This document shows positions 9,112 to 21,470 of a stretch of DNA of 64,000 bases, in pieces (within the stretch, counting starts at the first letter, position 1; the number at the start of each line of letters is the position of its first letter). This stretch comes from Acidimicrobiaceae bacterium (GTDB taxonomy: Bacteria; Actinomycetota; Acidimicrobiia; Acidimicrobiales; RAAP-2). The position numbers were made by a program, and so were the translations under genes. The notes under the pieces were generated by a model. The model worked only from the letters and a program-made list of their open reading frames with translations, searched no databases and was not told the origin of the DNA. The stretch covers positions 9,198 to 73,197 of the forward strand of contig PMLJ01000039.1 of the NCBI GenBank assembly GCA_003158855.1, given 5' to 3'.

Positions 9112-10811
<1,700 letters not shown>

Positions 10812-10817
10812 CTAGAA

Positions 10818-12035
10818 CTAGTCGACATCGAGACCGAATGCGGTGTGCAGCGCCCGCACTGCGTCGCCGACCTTGTCGGCCCGCAGCACGCACGAGATAC
10901 GAATCGAGCTCGTCGAGATCATCTCAATGTTGATGCCGTTCTCGTACAACGTCTCGAACATCAACGCTGTGACCCCGGGGCTCGACTTCATGCCCGCGCC
11001 CACGATGGAGACGCGGCCGACGTTGTCGTCCGTCGTCACTTCAGCGGCGCCGATCTCGTCCTTGACAATGTTGCAGGTCTCGCTGGCGGCGGCGAGGTCG
11101 GTCTTTGCCACGGTGAATGAGATATCGGTCAAGCCATTGGCCCCGGTGTTCTGGACGATCATGTCAACGTTGATGCCCCGATCCGCCAGTCTGCGAAAGA
11201 GCTTCGCGGCGATGCCGGGACGGTCTGGAACCCCTCCCACGGTCACCTTGGCCTCGGACTTATCGTCGGTAATGGCCGATACGACGGCTTCTTCCATAGT
11301 GGGGTCCTCCTCCACAATCCAGGTTCCTGGTTCCCAGGTGAAACTTGATCGAACATGAAGCGGCACGCCATGGCGACGTGCGAACTCAACCGAACGAAGC
11401 ATCAGAACTCGTCCACCGGTCGCCGAAATCTCCATCATCTCGTCGAAGGAGACCTTCGCCAGGCGACGGGCCTTCGACACGACGCGCGGATCGGCAGAGA
11501 ACACTCCGGTCACGTCGGTGTAGATCTCGCAGACGTCAGCGTGCAGCGCGGCGGCGAGCGCGACCGCGGTCACGTCCGATCCGCCGCGCCCGAGAGTGGT
11601 GATGTCCTTCTCGGTCGAGACGCCCTGAAAACCTGCGACGACGGGAACGAAGCCGGCGTCCAGAGCCTCACGGATGCGGTCGGGGTGCATCGCCAGGATC
11701 TTGGCGCGGGTGTGGTCGGTGTTGGTGATGATCCCGGCCTGGGATCCGGTGAATGACGCCGCTTCGACGCCGCGCGCGCCCAGGGCCATGCTCACGAGGG
11801 CCATCGAGATCCGCTCGCCCGCGGTGAGCAGCATGTCAAGTTCGCGCGGTGGACGCTTCGGCGAAACTTCGTCGGCGAGACGGATGAGATCGTCCGTGAA
11901 CTTCCCCATCGCCGAGACCACGACGACGACTTCGTTTCCCGCCTCACGGGTGCGCGCGACGTGGTCGGCAACTGCGCCAATTCGCTCAGCGTCACCGACC
12001 GATGTCCCACCGAACTTTTGCACAATGAGCGCCAT
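10818..12035 (-). CDS. lysC: Aspartate kinase
   Basis: The 405-residue kinase phosphorylates aspartate at the entry to the aspartate amino-acid family. It starts [19 protein letters not shown], has the [17 protein letters not shown] and [16 protein letters not shown] motifs, and carries two C-terminal ACT domains from about residue 265 that should bind lysine and/or threonine for feedback control. A longer reading frame continues upstream through the divergent gene, but homologues begin at this ATG. It is the first gene of the lysC-asd operon and is divergent from the FKBP-type gene. Confidence 0.95.
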   Translation of the reverse strand: MALIVQKFGGTSVGDAERIGAVADHVARTREAGNEVVVVVSAMGKFTDDLIRLADEVSPKRPPRELDMLLTAGERISMALVSMALGARGVEAASFTGSQAGIITNTDHTRAKILAMHPDRIREALDAGFVPVVAGFQGVSTEKDITTLGRGGSDVTAVALAAALHADVCEIYTDVTGVFSADPRVVSKARRLAKVSFDEMMEISATGGRVLMLRSVEFARRHGVPLHVRSSFTWEPGTWIVEEDPTMEEAVVSAITDDKSEAKVTVGGVPDRPGIAAKLFRRLADRGINVDMIVQNTGANGLTDISFTVAKTDLAAASETCNIVKDEIGAAEVTTDDNVGRVSIVGAGMKSSPGVTALMFETLYENGINIEMISTSSIRISCVLRADKVGDAVRALHTAFGLDVD

Positions 12036-12095
12036 GCACCTAGAGATTAGTTGAGCAAGACAGAGCCCCACTTTCGGCCTACTAAAGTCGCACCC

Positions 12096-12746
12096 ATGGC
12101 TACTACCAAACGTGAACGTCAAAAAGCTGCTCGTCGTCAGAAGCTCGAGCACATGCAGCGCCAGGCCAAGAAGCGCCAGAACATCCGGCGCGCCGTCATC
12201 GTCGGGATCGTCGCCATGGTGGTTATCGCCTCGGCCGCCTACTTCTTCTCCGGAAACTCGGGAACGACGGTTTCGACCACGACCACGACGGCGTCCGCGT
12301 CCGCCAGCACCACGACCACCACCGCCGCCGTCATCGGGCCGGTGGCTGATCCTTCGCCGGCCGGAAAGTTCGGCACCGCGCCCACGGTCGTCGTCCCGTC
12401 GACGCCCGCGCCCACGTCGCTCGAGGTGAGCAATCTGATCGTCGGTCACGGCGCTATCGCGAAGAGTGGCGAAACGCTGGACGTCCAGTACGTCCTCGCC
12501 ACCTACTCGACGCACAAGGTCATCCAGTCGTCCTGGACCGCCTCGCCGTTCAGTTTCGTGCTCGGCGCAAATCCCGAACAGGTGATCGCCGGGTGGGACC
12601 AAGGAATGGTCGGGATGCGCGTCGGCGGACGACGTGAGCTCATCATTCCCCCGTCGCTGGGCTACGGCGCCAAGTCGCCGGGAGCTGGCATCGCCAAGAA
12701 CGACACCCTGGTCTTCGTCGTGGACCTGTTAAAGGTGACGCCGTAA
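12096..12746 (+). CDS. FKBP-type peptidyl-prolyl cis-trans isomerase, membrane-anchored
   Basis: This 216-residue protein has a Lys/Arg-rich cytoplasmic N-terminus, one transmembrane helix at about residues 35-52, a Ser/Thr-rich linker and a C-terminal FKBP domain. The domain shows [39 protein letters not shown] and [13 protein letters not shown]. It should speed proline isomerisation of proteins outside the membrane. The ATG at 12096 avoids overlap with lysC. The cyclophilin gene follows on the same strand after 100 bases, so the two isomerases may be co-expressed. Confidence 0.9.
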   Translation: MATTKRERQKAARRQKLEHMQRQAKKRQNIRRAVIVGIVAMVVIASAAYFFSGNSGTTVSTTTTTASASASTTTTTAAVIGPVADPSPAGKFGTAPTVVVPSTPAPTSLEVSNLIVGHGAIAKSGETLDVQYVLATYSTHKVIQSSWTASPFSFVLGANPEQVIAGWDQGMVGMRVGGRRELIIPPSLGYGAKSPGAGIAKNDTLVFVVDLLKVTP

Positions 12747-12846
12747 CGGCACCCGGCGGGTCCGGTCGGAGCGGCTCGTTCGTGGTTGACGTCGAGGACC
12801 GTGCCGTAGGCTTACTGGCCGCACCCCATCTACGACCGAGGAAACC

Positions 12847-13398
12847 ATGAGCGATCTGATCCCCAACCCCGACGGCACCAGCGAGCAGCGCCGGCACTTC
12901 GATGCGGAGCCGCCGATGATCATCGACACCGCGAAGACCTACACCGCCACGATGGTGACCTCCAAGGGCACGCTCGAGATAGTCCTCGACGCCTTGGGCG
13001 CCCCCGTGACCGTGAACAGCTTCGTGTACCTGGCGCGCTGGCACTACTACGACGGCGTCATCTTCCACCGGATCATTCCCGGTTTCGTCCTGCAGGGTGG
13101 CGACCCCACCGGTTCAGGCGCGGGAGGACCGGGCTACCGCTTCGACGACGAGCTGCCCAAGGCCGGTCGCTACGAGATCGGCTCGTTCGCGATGGCCAAC
13201 GCCGGGCCCAACACCAACGGATCCCAATTCTTCGTCATCTCCGGACCCGACGGAGTCCGTTTGCCGCCGCTCTACGCGCTCTTCGGCAAGGTCGTCAAGG
13301 GTCTCGACGTGGTAGCGGTGATCAATGACGTCGGCACACCGTCGGGCAAGCCGCGCGAGCAGGTCGTCATCGAGTCGGTCACGATCACCGAGTCCTAA
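12847..13398 (+). CDS. Cyclophilin-type peptidyl-prolyl cis-trans isomerase
   Basis: The 183-residue protein is a single cyclophilin domain without signal peptide. Diagnostic segments are VIFHRIIPGFVLQGGDPTGSG with the catalytic Arg after FH, FAMANAGPNTNGSQFF, and ALFGKVVKGLDVV. A preceding stretch of about 35 residues is polar. It catalyses X-Pro isomerisation in the cytoplasm. Its stop overlaps the convergent gene by four bases. Confidence 0.92.
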   Translation: MSDLIPNPDGTSEQRRHFDAEPPMIIDTAKTYTATMVTSKGTLEIVLDALGAPVTVNSFVYLARWHYYDGVIFHRIIPGFVLQGGDPTGSGAGGPGYRFDDELPKAGRYEIGSFAMANAGPNTNGSQFFVISGPDGVRLPPLYALFGKVVKGLDVVAVINDVGTPSGKPREQVVIESVTITES

Positions 13399-14021
13399 AT
13401 CGAGGTGACGTCCTCGCCGCGGGTTACGACGACGTCGTCACCCTCAAGGATCTTCCACTCGCCCCGCGCGTGGCGAAGGACGCCGCGCGGACCAACGACC
13501 ACGAGGGCAACGTCCCTCGCCACGAGTCTTCGTGTGCGCGCGAGCTGATCGTCGCTGGCGGGTGGGCTGAACGCCACGCCCTCGCAGAGACCCATCCCCG
13601 TCGTTGGCGCCCCACCGCGTGGATCGATCATGACGTCGCCCAGCACCGACGCCACCGAGCCAACGGCGACGACGTTGCTCGCCGAAGCCAGCGCGTCGCC
13701 GACCGGCGTGTTTCGCCACACCGTGCGCGCGTGCAGCGCCGAGCCGTCGCACAGCACGACGAGGTCCGCCTGGAGGATTCGATCAGCGTAATAGGCCTCG
13801 CTCGCAGAGGTTCGGTCGGTCACCATCAGGGCCTCGACACGCACGTCGTAGTCGTTGCAGACCTGGGCGGCGGCGACCGACGACTCAGCCGCGCCAATGA
13901 ACGCGGCGGCCGTCGGCAGGATCACCACGTCGGCCTCGCTGCCCGTGCCCGCGAAGGAACCATCCCTGAGCACCGCTCCGAGGGCTCCCAACGAGCCAAC
14001 GACGTAGAGCGAGCGAATCAC
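13395..14021 (-). CDS. Peptidase S51/cyanophycinase-like protein with altered active site
   Basis: The 208-residue protein looks like a Type 1 glutamine-amidotransferase-fold member near peptidase S51. VVLCDGSALHARTVW occupies the place of the cyanophycinase 'GG-Q' helix, and a later DPRGGAPTTGMGLCEG resembles the segment after the nucleophile elbow. The nucleophile motif expected as GxSAG reads GSVAS here, so the catalytic Ser appears shifted or lost. It may be a non-catalytic relative. The family call is by eye and moderate. It is divergent from the 3-hydroxyacyl-CoA dehydrogenase gene. Confidence 0.5.
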   Translation of the reverse strand: MIRSLYVVGSLGALGAVLRDGSFAGTGSEADVVILPTAAAFIGAAESSVAAAQVCNDYDVRVEALMVTDRTSASEAYYADRILQADLVVLCDGSALHARTVWRNTPVGDALASASNVVAVGSVASVLGDVMIDPRGGAPTTGMGLCEGVAFSPPASDDQLARTRRLVARDVALVVVGPRGVLRHARGEWKILEGDDVVVTRGEDVTSI

Positions 14022-14074
14022 TCGTGAAGTATCGCACTTGGGCCGTACCCTTACCGACCAGTAATGTTCGCAGG

Positions 14075-14929
14075 ATGACCTTTCAAAAAGTTGGCGTTCT
14101 TGGTTCGGGCATCATGGGCAGCGGCATCGCCGAAGTCGCAGCCGCGGCCGGGGCGACGGTGATCGTCCGCAGCCGCTCGCAGACAACCGCGGACGCGATG
14201 CTGGCGGGACTCGAAAAGTCACTCGCGAAGCAGGTCGAGAAAGAAAAGCGCACCCAGGAGGACGCCGACGCGCTTCGCGCAAGGGTCTCGGCGACGACGA
14301 GTCTCGCCGATCTGCACGACTGTGATCTGGTGATCGAGTCGGTCGTCGAGGACCTCGCCGTCAAGAAGGCCCTCTTCAACGAGTTGGACCGCGCAGTGCA
14401 CCACAGCGCCATCCTCGCCACCAACACCTCGACGTTGTCGGTCATCGACCTCGCCATGGAGACGTCGCGGCCCGAGCGCGTTTGTGGCGTCCACTTCTTC
14501 AACCCAGCACCGGCCATGTCGCTCGTCGAGATCGTTCGCCCCCTCTGCGCCAGTGACGAGACCATCGACGCGGTGGTTGAGTTTGCGCAGGCCTGCGGCA
14601 AGGACCCGGTGGTCGTGAAGGACCAGGCCGGATTCATCGTCAACGCCCTGCTCTTTCCGTACCTCAACAACGCGATCCGTCTGCTCGACCAGGGCGTCGC
14701 GACCAAGGAAGGCATCGACACCGCCATGAAGGGCGGCTGTGGCTTCCCGATGGGTCCGTTCGCGATCCTCGACCTCGTCGGGCTCGACACCTCGCTCGCG
14801 ATCCTCGACGCCCTCTACGTGGAGTTCGCCGACCCCAACTTCAACGCGGTGCCGCTGCTGCGCCGCATGGTGAGCGCCGGACTGCTCGGGCGCAAGTCAG
14901 GCGCCGGTTTCTACGACTACCGTCGCTAG
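14075..14929 (+). CDS. 3-hydroxybutyryl-CoA dehydrogenase
   Basis: This 284-residue NAD(P)-dependent enzyme interconverts 3-hydroxybutyryl-CoA and acetoacetyl-CoA. The Rossmann loop is VGVLGSGIMGSGIAE, followed by ATNTSTLSV, VCGVHFFNPAP with the catalytic His, and the C-terminal KDQAGFIVNALLFPYLN and GCGFPMGPFAILDLVG. The length matches the family. The ethylmalonyl-CoA mutase gene follows 21 bases later on the same strand, so it likely supplies crotonyl-CoA for that pathway rather than serving only beta-oxidation. Confidence 0.93.
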   Translation: MTFQKVGVLGSGIMGSGIAEVAAAAGATVIVRSRSQTTADAMLAGLEKSLAKQVEKEKRTQEDADALRARVSATTSLADLHDCDLVIESVVEDLAVKKALFNELDRAVHHSAILATNTSTLSVIDLAMETSRPERVCGVHFFNPAPAMSLVEIVRPLCASDETIDAVVEFAQACGKDPVVVKDQAGFIVNALLFPYLNNAIRLLDQGVATKEGIDTAMKGGCGFPMGPFAILDLVGLDTSLAILDALYVEFADPNFNAVPLLRRMVSAGLLGRKSGAGFYDYRR

Positions 14930-14950
14930 GTAGAACGATGAAGGGAAACC

Positions 14951-16910
<1,960 letters not shown>

Positions 16911-16918
<8 letters not shown>

Positions 16919-17099
16919 AACGGTGGGGACGGCGCAGGGCGTACGGGCCCACGTCGAACCACCGGCCCGAGAAGCGCCAGCTCGGAACGTTGTCGACCTC
17001 GATCGCGGACGGTGACTTGAACACCTGTTCGGCGACGGTGACGACCGCGGCCAACTCCTCGGCGGACAGCTCCGGGCGAGGCGCAAGCCCGTAGTTCAC
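16911..17099 (-). CDS. Acyl-CoA carboxylase epsilon-subunit-like small protein
   Basis: This 62-residue product starts at a GTG that overlaps the stop of the carboxylase beta gene (GTGA), so it is translationally coupled to it. The sequence has PRPELSAEELAAVVTVAEQ followed by a WRFSGRWFDVGPYALRRP tail. This resembles the small epsilon subunits of actinobacterial acyl-CoA carboxylases, which have a PTxEELAAL-type helix and a Trp/Arg-rich tail. It would stabilise the alpha-beta carboxylase complex. A longer open frame on the same strand upstream is a shadow of the beta gene. The assignment is by pattern and position. Confidence 0.68.
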
Positions 17100-18640
17100 A
17101 GCGGGACGTTCCCGTGCTTGCGCTTGGGCAGCTCCTCGCGCTTGCCGCGAAGGAGGTCGAGTGAACGGCTCAAGATCAGTCGCGTGTCGGCGGGATCGAT
17201 GACGTCGTCGATGAAGCCCCGTTCGGCCGCGATGTAGGGATTGGCGTAGCGCTCCTCGTACTCCTCGACGAGCTGCTTGCGCGTGGTCTCGGGGTCGTCG
17301 GAGTTGACCAGTTCGCGCCGGTACACGATCTCGACCGCGCCCGAGGAGCCCATCACCGCGAGTTCCGCGGTGGGCCAGGCGTACGCGAGGTCCGCGCCGA
17401 TCGACTTTGAGTTCATGACCACGTACGCGCCGCCGTAGGCCTTGCGCGTGATGATCGAGATGCGCGGCACCGTGGCCTCGCAGAACGCGTAGAGCAGCTT
17501 GGCGCCGTGGCGGATGATGCCGCCGTACTCCTGATCGACACCGGGCATGAAGCCGGGCACGTCCACGAAGGTGACGATTGGAACGTTGAACGCATCGCAC
17601 GTGCGCACGAAACGGGCCGCCTTCTCGCTCGAATCGATGTCGAGCACGCCGGCGAGGATCTGGGGCTGATTCGAGATGAGTCCGATGGTGTGCCCGTCGA
17701 TGCGGGCGAACCCGCACGTGATCTGCTGGGCCCACGTCGCGTGCACTTCCATGTAGTCGCCGCCGTCCACGACCGCCGCGATGACCTTCTTCATGTCGTA
17801 AGGCTGGTTGGGCGAAGAGGGCAAGAGGTCGCGCAACTCCTCGCAAAGCCGGTTCGCGTCGTCGCCGGTCAGGATCCGCGGCGGCTCCTCCAGGTTGTTG
17901 GAGGGAAGGAACGAAAGCAGGTAGCGGACCTCGTCGAGGGCCGCTCGTTCGTCGGGCAGCACGAAATGGGCGACGCCGGACTTGGTGGCGTGGGTCATTG
18001 CGCCGCCGAGCTCTTCGAGGGTCACGTCCTCGCCGGTGACGGTCTTCACGACGTCGGGTCCGGTGATGAACATGTGGCTGGAGTCTTTCACCATGACGAT
18101 GAAGTCGGTAAGGGCGGGCGAGTACACTGCACCGCCAGCGCACGGCCCCAGGATCACCGAGATCTGGGGCACGACCCCGGAGGCCTTGGCGTTTCGATGG
18201 AAGATCCCGCCGTAAGCGTTCAGCCCGGCGACTCCCTCTTGAATTCGAGCCCCCGCCCCGTCGTTGAGGCCAATGATCGGAAGGCCCATGGTCATCGCCA
18301 GGTCCATGATCTTGTGGATCTTCTCGCCGTGGGTCTCACCGAGCGCGCCGCCAAACACCGTGAAGTCCTGCGAGTAGACGCAGACCTTGCGACCGTCGAT
18401 CTTCCCGAATCCGGTGATGACGCCGTCGGTGTAGGGACGAGAGTCCTCGAGACCCATGCCCGAAGCGACGTGCCGATTCAACATGTCAAGTTCTTGGAAC
18501 GAGTCCTCATCGAGCAGGTACTCGATGCGCTCGCGAGCAGTCAGCCTCCCCTTGGCGTGGTGGCGCTCGATTGCCTTCTCGCCACCCGCAATGCGGGCAT
18601 CTGCTTTGCGAGCTTCCAACTCGGCCAAACGTTCCGCCAT
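17096..18640 (-). CDS. Propionyl-/acyl-CoA carboxylase beta subunit
   Basis: The 514-residue carboxyltransferase subunit transfers CO2 from carboxybiotin to an acyl-CoA, most likely propionyl-CoA. It shows KGRLTARERIEYLLDEDSF, GGALGETHGEKI, NDGAGARIQEGV, GPCAGGAVYSPALTDF, and QPQILAGVLDIDSSEKAARF, all hallmarks of PccB/AccD. The start ATG 18640 has GGAG six bases upstream; two earlier in-frame Met codons are less likely. The biotinylated alpha subunit is not in the window. The epsilon-like gene overlaps its stop. Substrate choice is inferred from the surrounding ethylmalonyl-CoA genes. Confidence 0.92.
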   Translation of the reverse strand: MAERLAELEARKADARIAGGEKAIERHHAKGRLTARERIEYLLDEDSFQELDMLNRHVASGMGLEDSRPYTDGVITGFGKIDGRKVCVYSQDFTVFGGALGETHGEKIHKIMDLAMTMGLPIIGLNDGAGARIQEGVAGLNAYGGIFHRNAKASGVVPQISVILGPCAGGAVYSPALTDFIVMVKDSSHMFITGPDVVKTVTGEDVTLEELGGAMTHATKSGVAHFVLPDERAALDEVRYLLSFLPSNNLEEPPRILTGDDANRLCEELRDLLPSSPNQPYDMKKVIAAVVDGGDYMEVHATWAQQITCGFARIDGHTIGLISNQPQILAGVLDIDSSEKAARFVRTCDAFNVPIVTFVDVPGFMPGVDQEYGGIIRHGAKLLYAFCEATVPRISIITRKAYGGAYVVMNSKSIGADLAYAWPTAELAVMGSSGAVEIVYRRELVNSDDPETTRKQLVEEYEERYANPYIAAERGFIDDVIDPADTRLILSRSLDLLRGKREELPKRKHGNVPL

Positions 18641-18955
18641 TGAGTGCTCCATGAGGGACAAGGCTACCCAACTGAGTTATGGCGCGTGTCGCGAGGGCGG
18701 CTTCGCCGGACGCCATCGACGGTTGACGCGGAGTCCCTGGGCTCCACCCGCGAGTGGATGAAGGCAGTACGACGCGTGCTGCCTCTGGCCCAGGAGACTA
18801 TTGAATAATCCAGAGTGGTCCTTGAGGTGACTGATTTCGCTCGACCATTTTGACCTAGACGACCTCATTTAAGCCACTCGAAGAGGCCCTACAGCGCGTG
18901 GTCTTGTTGACGCCTTGCAAGCGACTCCTCAGGAATCGCTCTGTTCAACAGTCTG
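18641..18955. other. Intergenic stretch without a recognisable gene
   Basis: About 315 bases separate the carboxylase beta start from the epimerase stop. No ORF with a convincing start or motif is seen on either strand. G+C falls toward 18800-18900. The stretch could hold the carboxylase promoter and decayed sequence, but nothing can be named. Confidence 0.5.
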
Positions 18956-19369
18956 CTAGTTGGGGTCCTCGACCAGTTCGATCAGGGTGCCGAACGACGT
19001 CTTGGGGTGCACGAAGGCCACGATCGTCCCGCGCGAACCTGGTCGGGGCGCGCTGTCGATCACCCGGCCCCCTGACGCCTTCACCGCTTCAAGCGCCTCC
19101 GCGCAGTCGGCGACCCGGTAGCCAACGTGGTGCAGCCCCTCGCCATTCTTCTCGAGATACTTCGCCACCGGAGAATCCTCCCGGGTCGGCGTGAGTAGCT
19201 GGATGTACGAGTCGGCCACCCTCAGAAGGGCTTCGGCGACGCCGTCGGACTCGACGATCTCGCGGTGCTCAACCGTGGCGCCGAAGACCTCCTCGTACCA
19301 GGCGATCGCGGCCTCGAGGTCGTTGACCGCGATGGCAACGTGGTCGATTTCGGTGAGTAGGGGGTGCAT
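18956..19369 (-). CDS. mce: Methylmalonyl-CoA/ethylmalonyl-CoA epimerase
   Basis: The 137-residue protein belongs to the vicinal-oxygen-chelate superfamily. It has IDHVAIAVNDLEAAIAWY at the N-terminus, then GLHHVGYRVAD and GTLIELVEDP, with the His and Glu residues used as metal ligands. It interconverts the stereoisomers of methylmalonyl-CoA and often ethylmalonyl-CoA. The ATG overlaps the TGA of ccr (TGATG), and GGGAG precedes it within ccr, so translation is coupled. This links the epimerase to carboxylation of crotonyl-CoA. Confidence 0.93.
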   Translation of the reverse strand: MHPLLTEIDHVAIAVNDLEAAIAWYEEVFGATVEHREIVESDGVAEALLRVADSYIQLLTPTREDSPVAKYLEKNGEGLHHVGYRVADCAEALEAVKASGGRVIDSAPRPGSRGTIVAFVHPKTSFGTLIELVEDPN

Positions 19370-20715
19370 CACTGCTCCCGGTCGTGTCGACGGAAGATAC
19401 TGAGGCGGTCTTCACCGACTCGGGCGCGAAGCTCGGGGTTCGTGATGCCGAGACCTTCGGAATCGGCGGCGCACAGAATGCCGATCTTGCCCTCGTGGCG
19501 GTTCTGATGCACCTCGTAGGCGGCTTCTCCCACCTCTTCGAGGGGAAAGACCGCCGAGAGCGGCGGCACGACCTTGCCGTCGATGATGGTCTGGTTGGCC
19601 GACCACGCCTCTCGGTAGTTCGAGAAGTGCGAGCCCTTGATGGACTTGAGCTTCATCCACAGGTGCCGGTTGTCGTATTCGATCATGTACCCGCTGGTCG
19701 CAGCGCACGTCACGATGGTGCCGCCGCGCTTCGCGACGAAAACGCTCGCCCCCATCGTCGAGCGCCCCGGGTGCTCGAAGACGATCTCGGGGTCGTCGCC
19801 CACCAGCGCGCGGATGTCCTTTCCGAGTCGGCGCCATTCGGACTCGTCCTGGGTGTTCGCGTCCTTCCAGAACTGGTAGTTCTTCTCGGCGCGGTTGATG
19901 ACGTACTCGCAGCCCAGCTCTCGAAGCGTGTCCGCCTTGGGTCCGCTCGAGACGACGCCGATGGGGGTGCCGCCCGAGTTGAGCACGTGCTGCACCGCGA
20001 AGGAGCCAATGCCGCCCGACGCGCCCCAGATGAGCACCCTGTCGCCTTGGGTGACCGGGGCGCCGTTTCTCGACACCAGCATCCGGTAAGCGGTCGAGTT
20101 GCAGAGTGCGTTGATCGCCGCCTCCTCCCACGAAAGATGCGTTGGCTTGGGCATGAGCTGATTGGCCTTCACCACCGAGATGTCGGCGAGGCCCCCAAAG
20201 TTGGTCTCGAAGCCCCAAATGCGCTGATTGTTCGAGAGCATGGAGTCGTCGTGGCCGCTCGGGTCCTGGTCGTCGACATAGTTGCAGTGCACCGCGACCT
20301 CGTCGCCAACCTTCCAGTTGCGCACCGCCGAGCCCGTTCGCAGGATCACCCCGGCGGCGTCCGAACCAACGACGTGGTAGTCGAGGGCGTGGCGCCTGCC
20401 CCAGAATGACTCCTTCGCGAGCCGGTCGAGGAAGCCAAAGGTTGGCAGGGGCTCGAAGATGCTCGTCCACACCGTGTTGAAGTTGATCGACGACGCCATG
20501 ACCGCGATGACAACCTCGTCGGGCGCCATCTCCGGCACGGCCACCTCGTCAACGTGGAGGCTCCGACGCGGGTCCTTGTCCCTGCTCGCCATCCCCTCGA
20601 ACATGTTCTGCTCGTCGCGACGGACGAACACCGCCCGGGTGGTCGCGGGCAGCGGGATTTCGGCCAGGGTCTCCCCCGAGGCGCCGGCACGAACTGCGTC
20701 AAGTATCTCGCTCAT
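19369..20715 (-). CDS. ccr: Crotonyl-CoA carboxylase/reductase
   Basis: This 448-residue medium-chain dehydrogenase/reductase carboxylates and reduces crotonyl-CoA to ethylmalonyl-CoA using NADPH and CO2. Residues reported for CO2 binding in enoyl-CoA carboxylases/reductases have counterparts here: Asn in SSINFNTVW, Phe-Glu in WGFETNFGG, and His in KGSHFSNYREAW. The NADPH fold shows WGASGGIGSFAVQ. The ATG at 20715 gives the usual length; an upstream TTG would add ten residues. It is co-transcribed with mce and divergent from the disrupted LysE-like gene. Confidence 0.95.
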   Translation of the reverse strand: MSEILDAVRAGASGETLAEIPLPATTRAVFVRRDEQNMFEGMASRDKDPRRSLHVDEVAVPEMAPDEVVIAVMASSINFNTVWTSIFEPLPTFGFLDRLAKESFWGRRHALDYHVVGSDAAGVILRTGSAVRNWKVGDEVAVHCNYVDDQDPSGHDDSMLSNNQRIWGFETNFGGLADISVVKANQLMPKPTHLSWEEAAINALCNSTAYRMLVSRNGAPVTQGDRVLIWGASGGIGSFAVQHVLNSGGTPIGVVSSGPKADTLRELGCEYVINRAEKNYQFWKDANTQDESEWRRLGKDIRALVGDDPEIVFEHPGRSTMGASVFVAKRGGTIVTCAATSGYMIEYDNRHLWMKLKSIKGSHFSNYREAWSANQTIIDGKVVPPLSAVFPLEEVGEAAYEVHQNRHEGKIGILCAADSEGLGITNPELRARVGEDRLSIFRRHDREQ

Positions 20716-20791
20716 CTGGGCGAGGCTACTTCGCGGCGCGTCCAATTGGAAGAACGTCCTAAGTGAGGGCGACGCTCAATCAACTTTTTCG

Positions 20792-21444
20792 ATGTCCTTG
20801 CGCCACATCGTTCCGGGGTTCGCACTCACCGCCCTCGTTCTGGCGATGGTGCCGGGCCAGGGCGTGGCGATGGTGCTTCGCCCAACCATTGTCGGCGGCG
20901 CGCTGCGCCCACCCGTCGGTAGTTGGAAACTCAGCCGGTCTCATCATCTGGGTCGCGCCTCGGCGATCGGGCTCAGCCAGATCTTCGACCGCTCCCACCT
21001 GGCCTTCGACGTTCTGAAGTTCGCGGGCGTCGCCTATGTGAGTTTCCTCTCGGTCCAGACGATCTGGGAACTGCGCAACAGCTTCGGCACGTTCGACTAC
21101 AGCGGGCGGGCCCGCGTAGGACCGACGTCGGCCTTCGGTCTCGGACTGCTCACCAATTCCATCAACGTGAAGGCTGCCGTGTTCGCCGTTGCCTTCATCC
21201 CCGAGTTCGCTCCTCGGACCTACTCACTCAGCATCGGAATCGTCGCCCTCTGCTTGGTGCAGGCGACGGTTTCGATGCGCTGGTACTTCCTCCTCGTCTC
21301 CTCCATTGACCGCTCCTCGGTAGCCCTGGCGAAGCCGGCCGTTCGACGATGGCTGAATGGCTTCTCCGCCGCAGGCCTGCTCCTACTGGCCGTCGTCCTG
21401 CTCTTCACCTCCCCGCGAGAGGTGGTCTATCGTTTTGAGAAGTT
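20792..21444 (+). pseudogene. LysE family exporter gene with frameshifts
   Basis: The frame begins MSLRHIVPGFALTALVLAMVPGQGVAM and resumes ASAIGLSQIFDRSHLAFDVL, both LysE/RhtB-like. The second hydrophobic helix is missing from this frame: it reads hydrophilic SWKLSRSHHLGR. The expected GNSAGLIIWVA appears in another frame at about 20931-20963, so two compensating indels flank it. At the 3' end no stop occurs at the normal length of about 210 residues; this frame runs on to 21997 inside the thiolase gene, while another frame stops near 21444. The gene is either decayed or carries sequence errors. Confidence 0.7.
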
Positions 21445-21470
21445 CCGGGTCGGAGCAAAGAGGAGTCATC

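Noticed and set aside
18641-18955. Possible insertion-sequence remnant between the carboxylase and mce
   Set aside because: Composition is uneven but no transposase motif or terminal repeat can be shown.
19384-20409. 341-codon plus-strand frame and a 352-codon minus-strand frame at 19412-20470
   Set aside because: Both are shadows of ccr without motifs.
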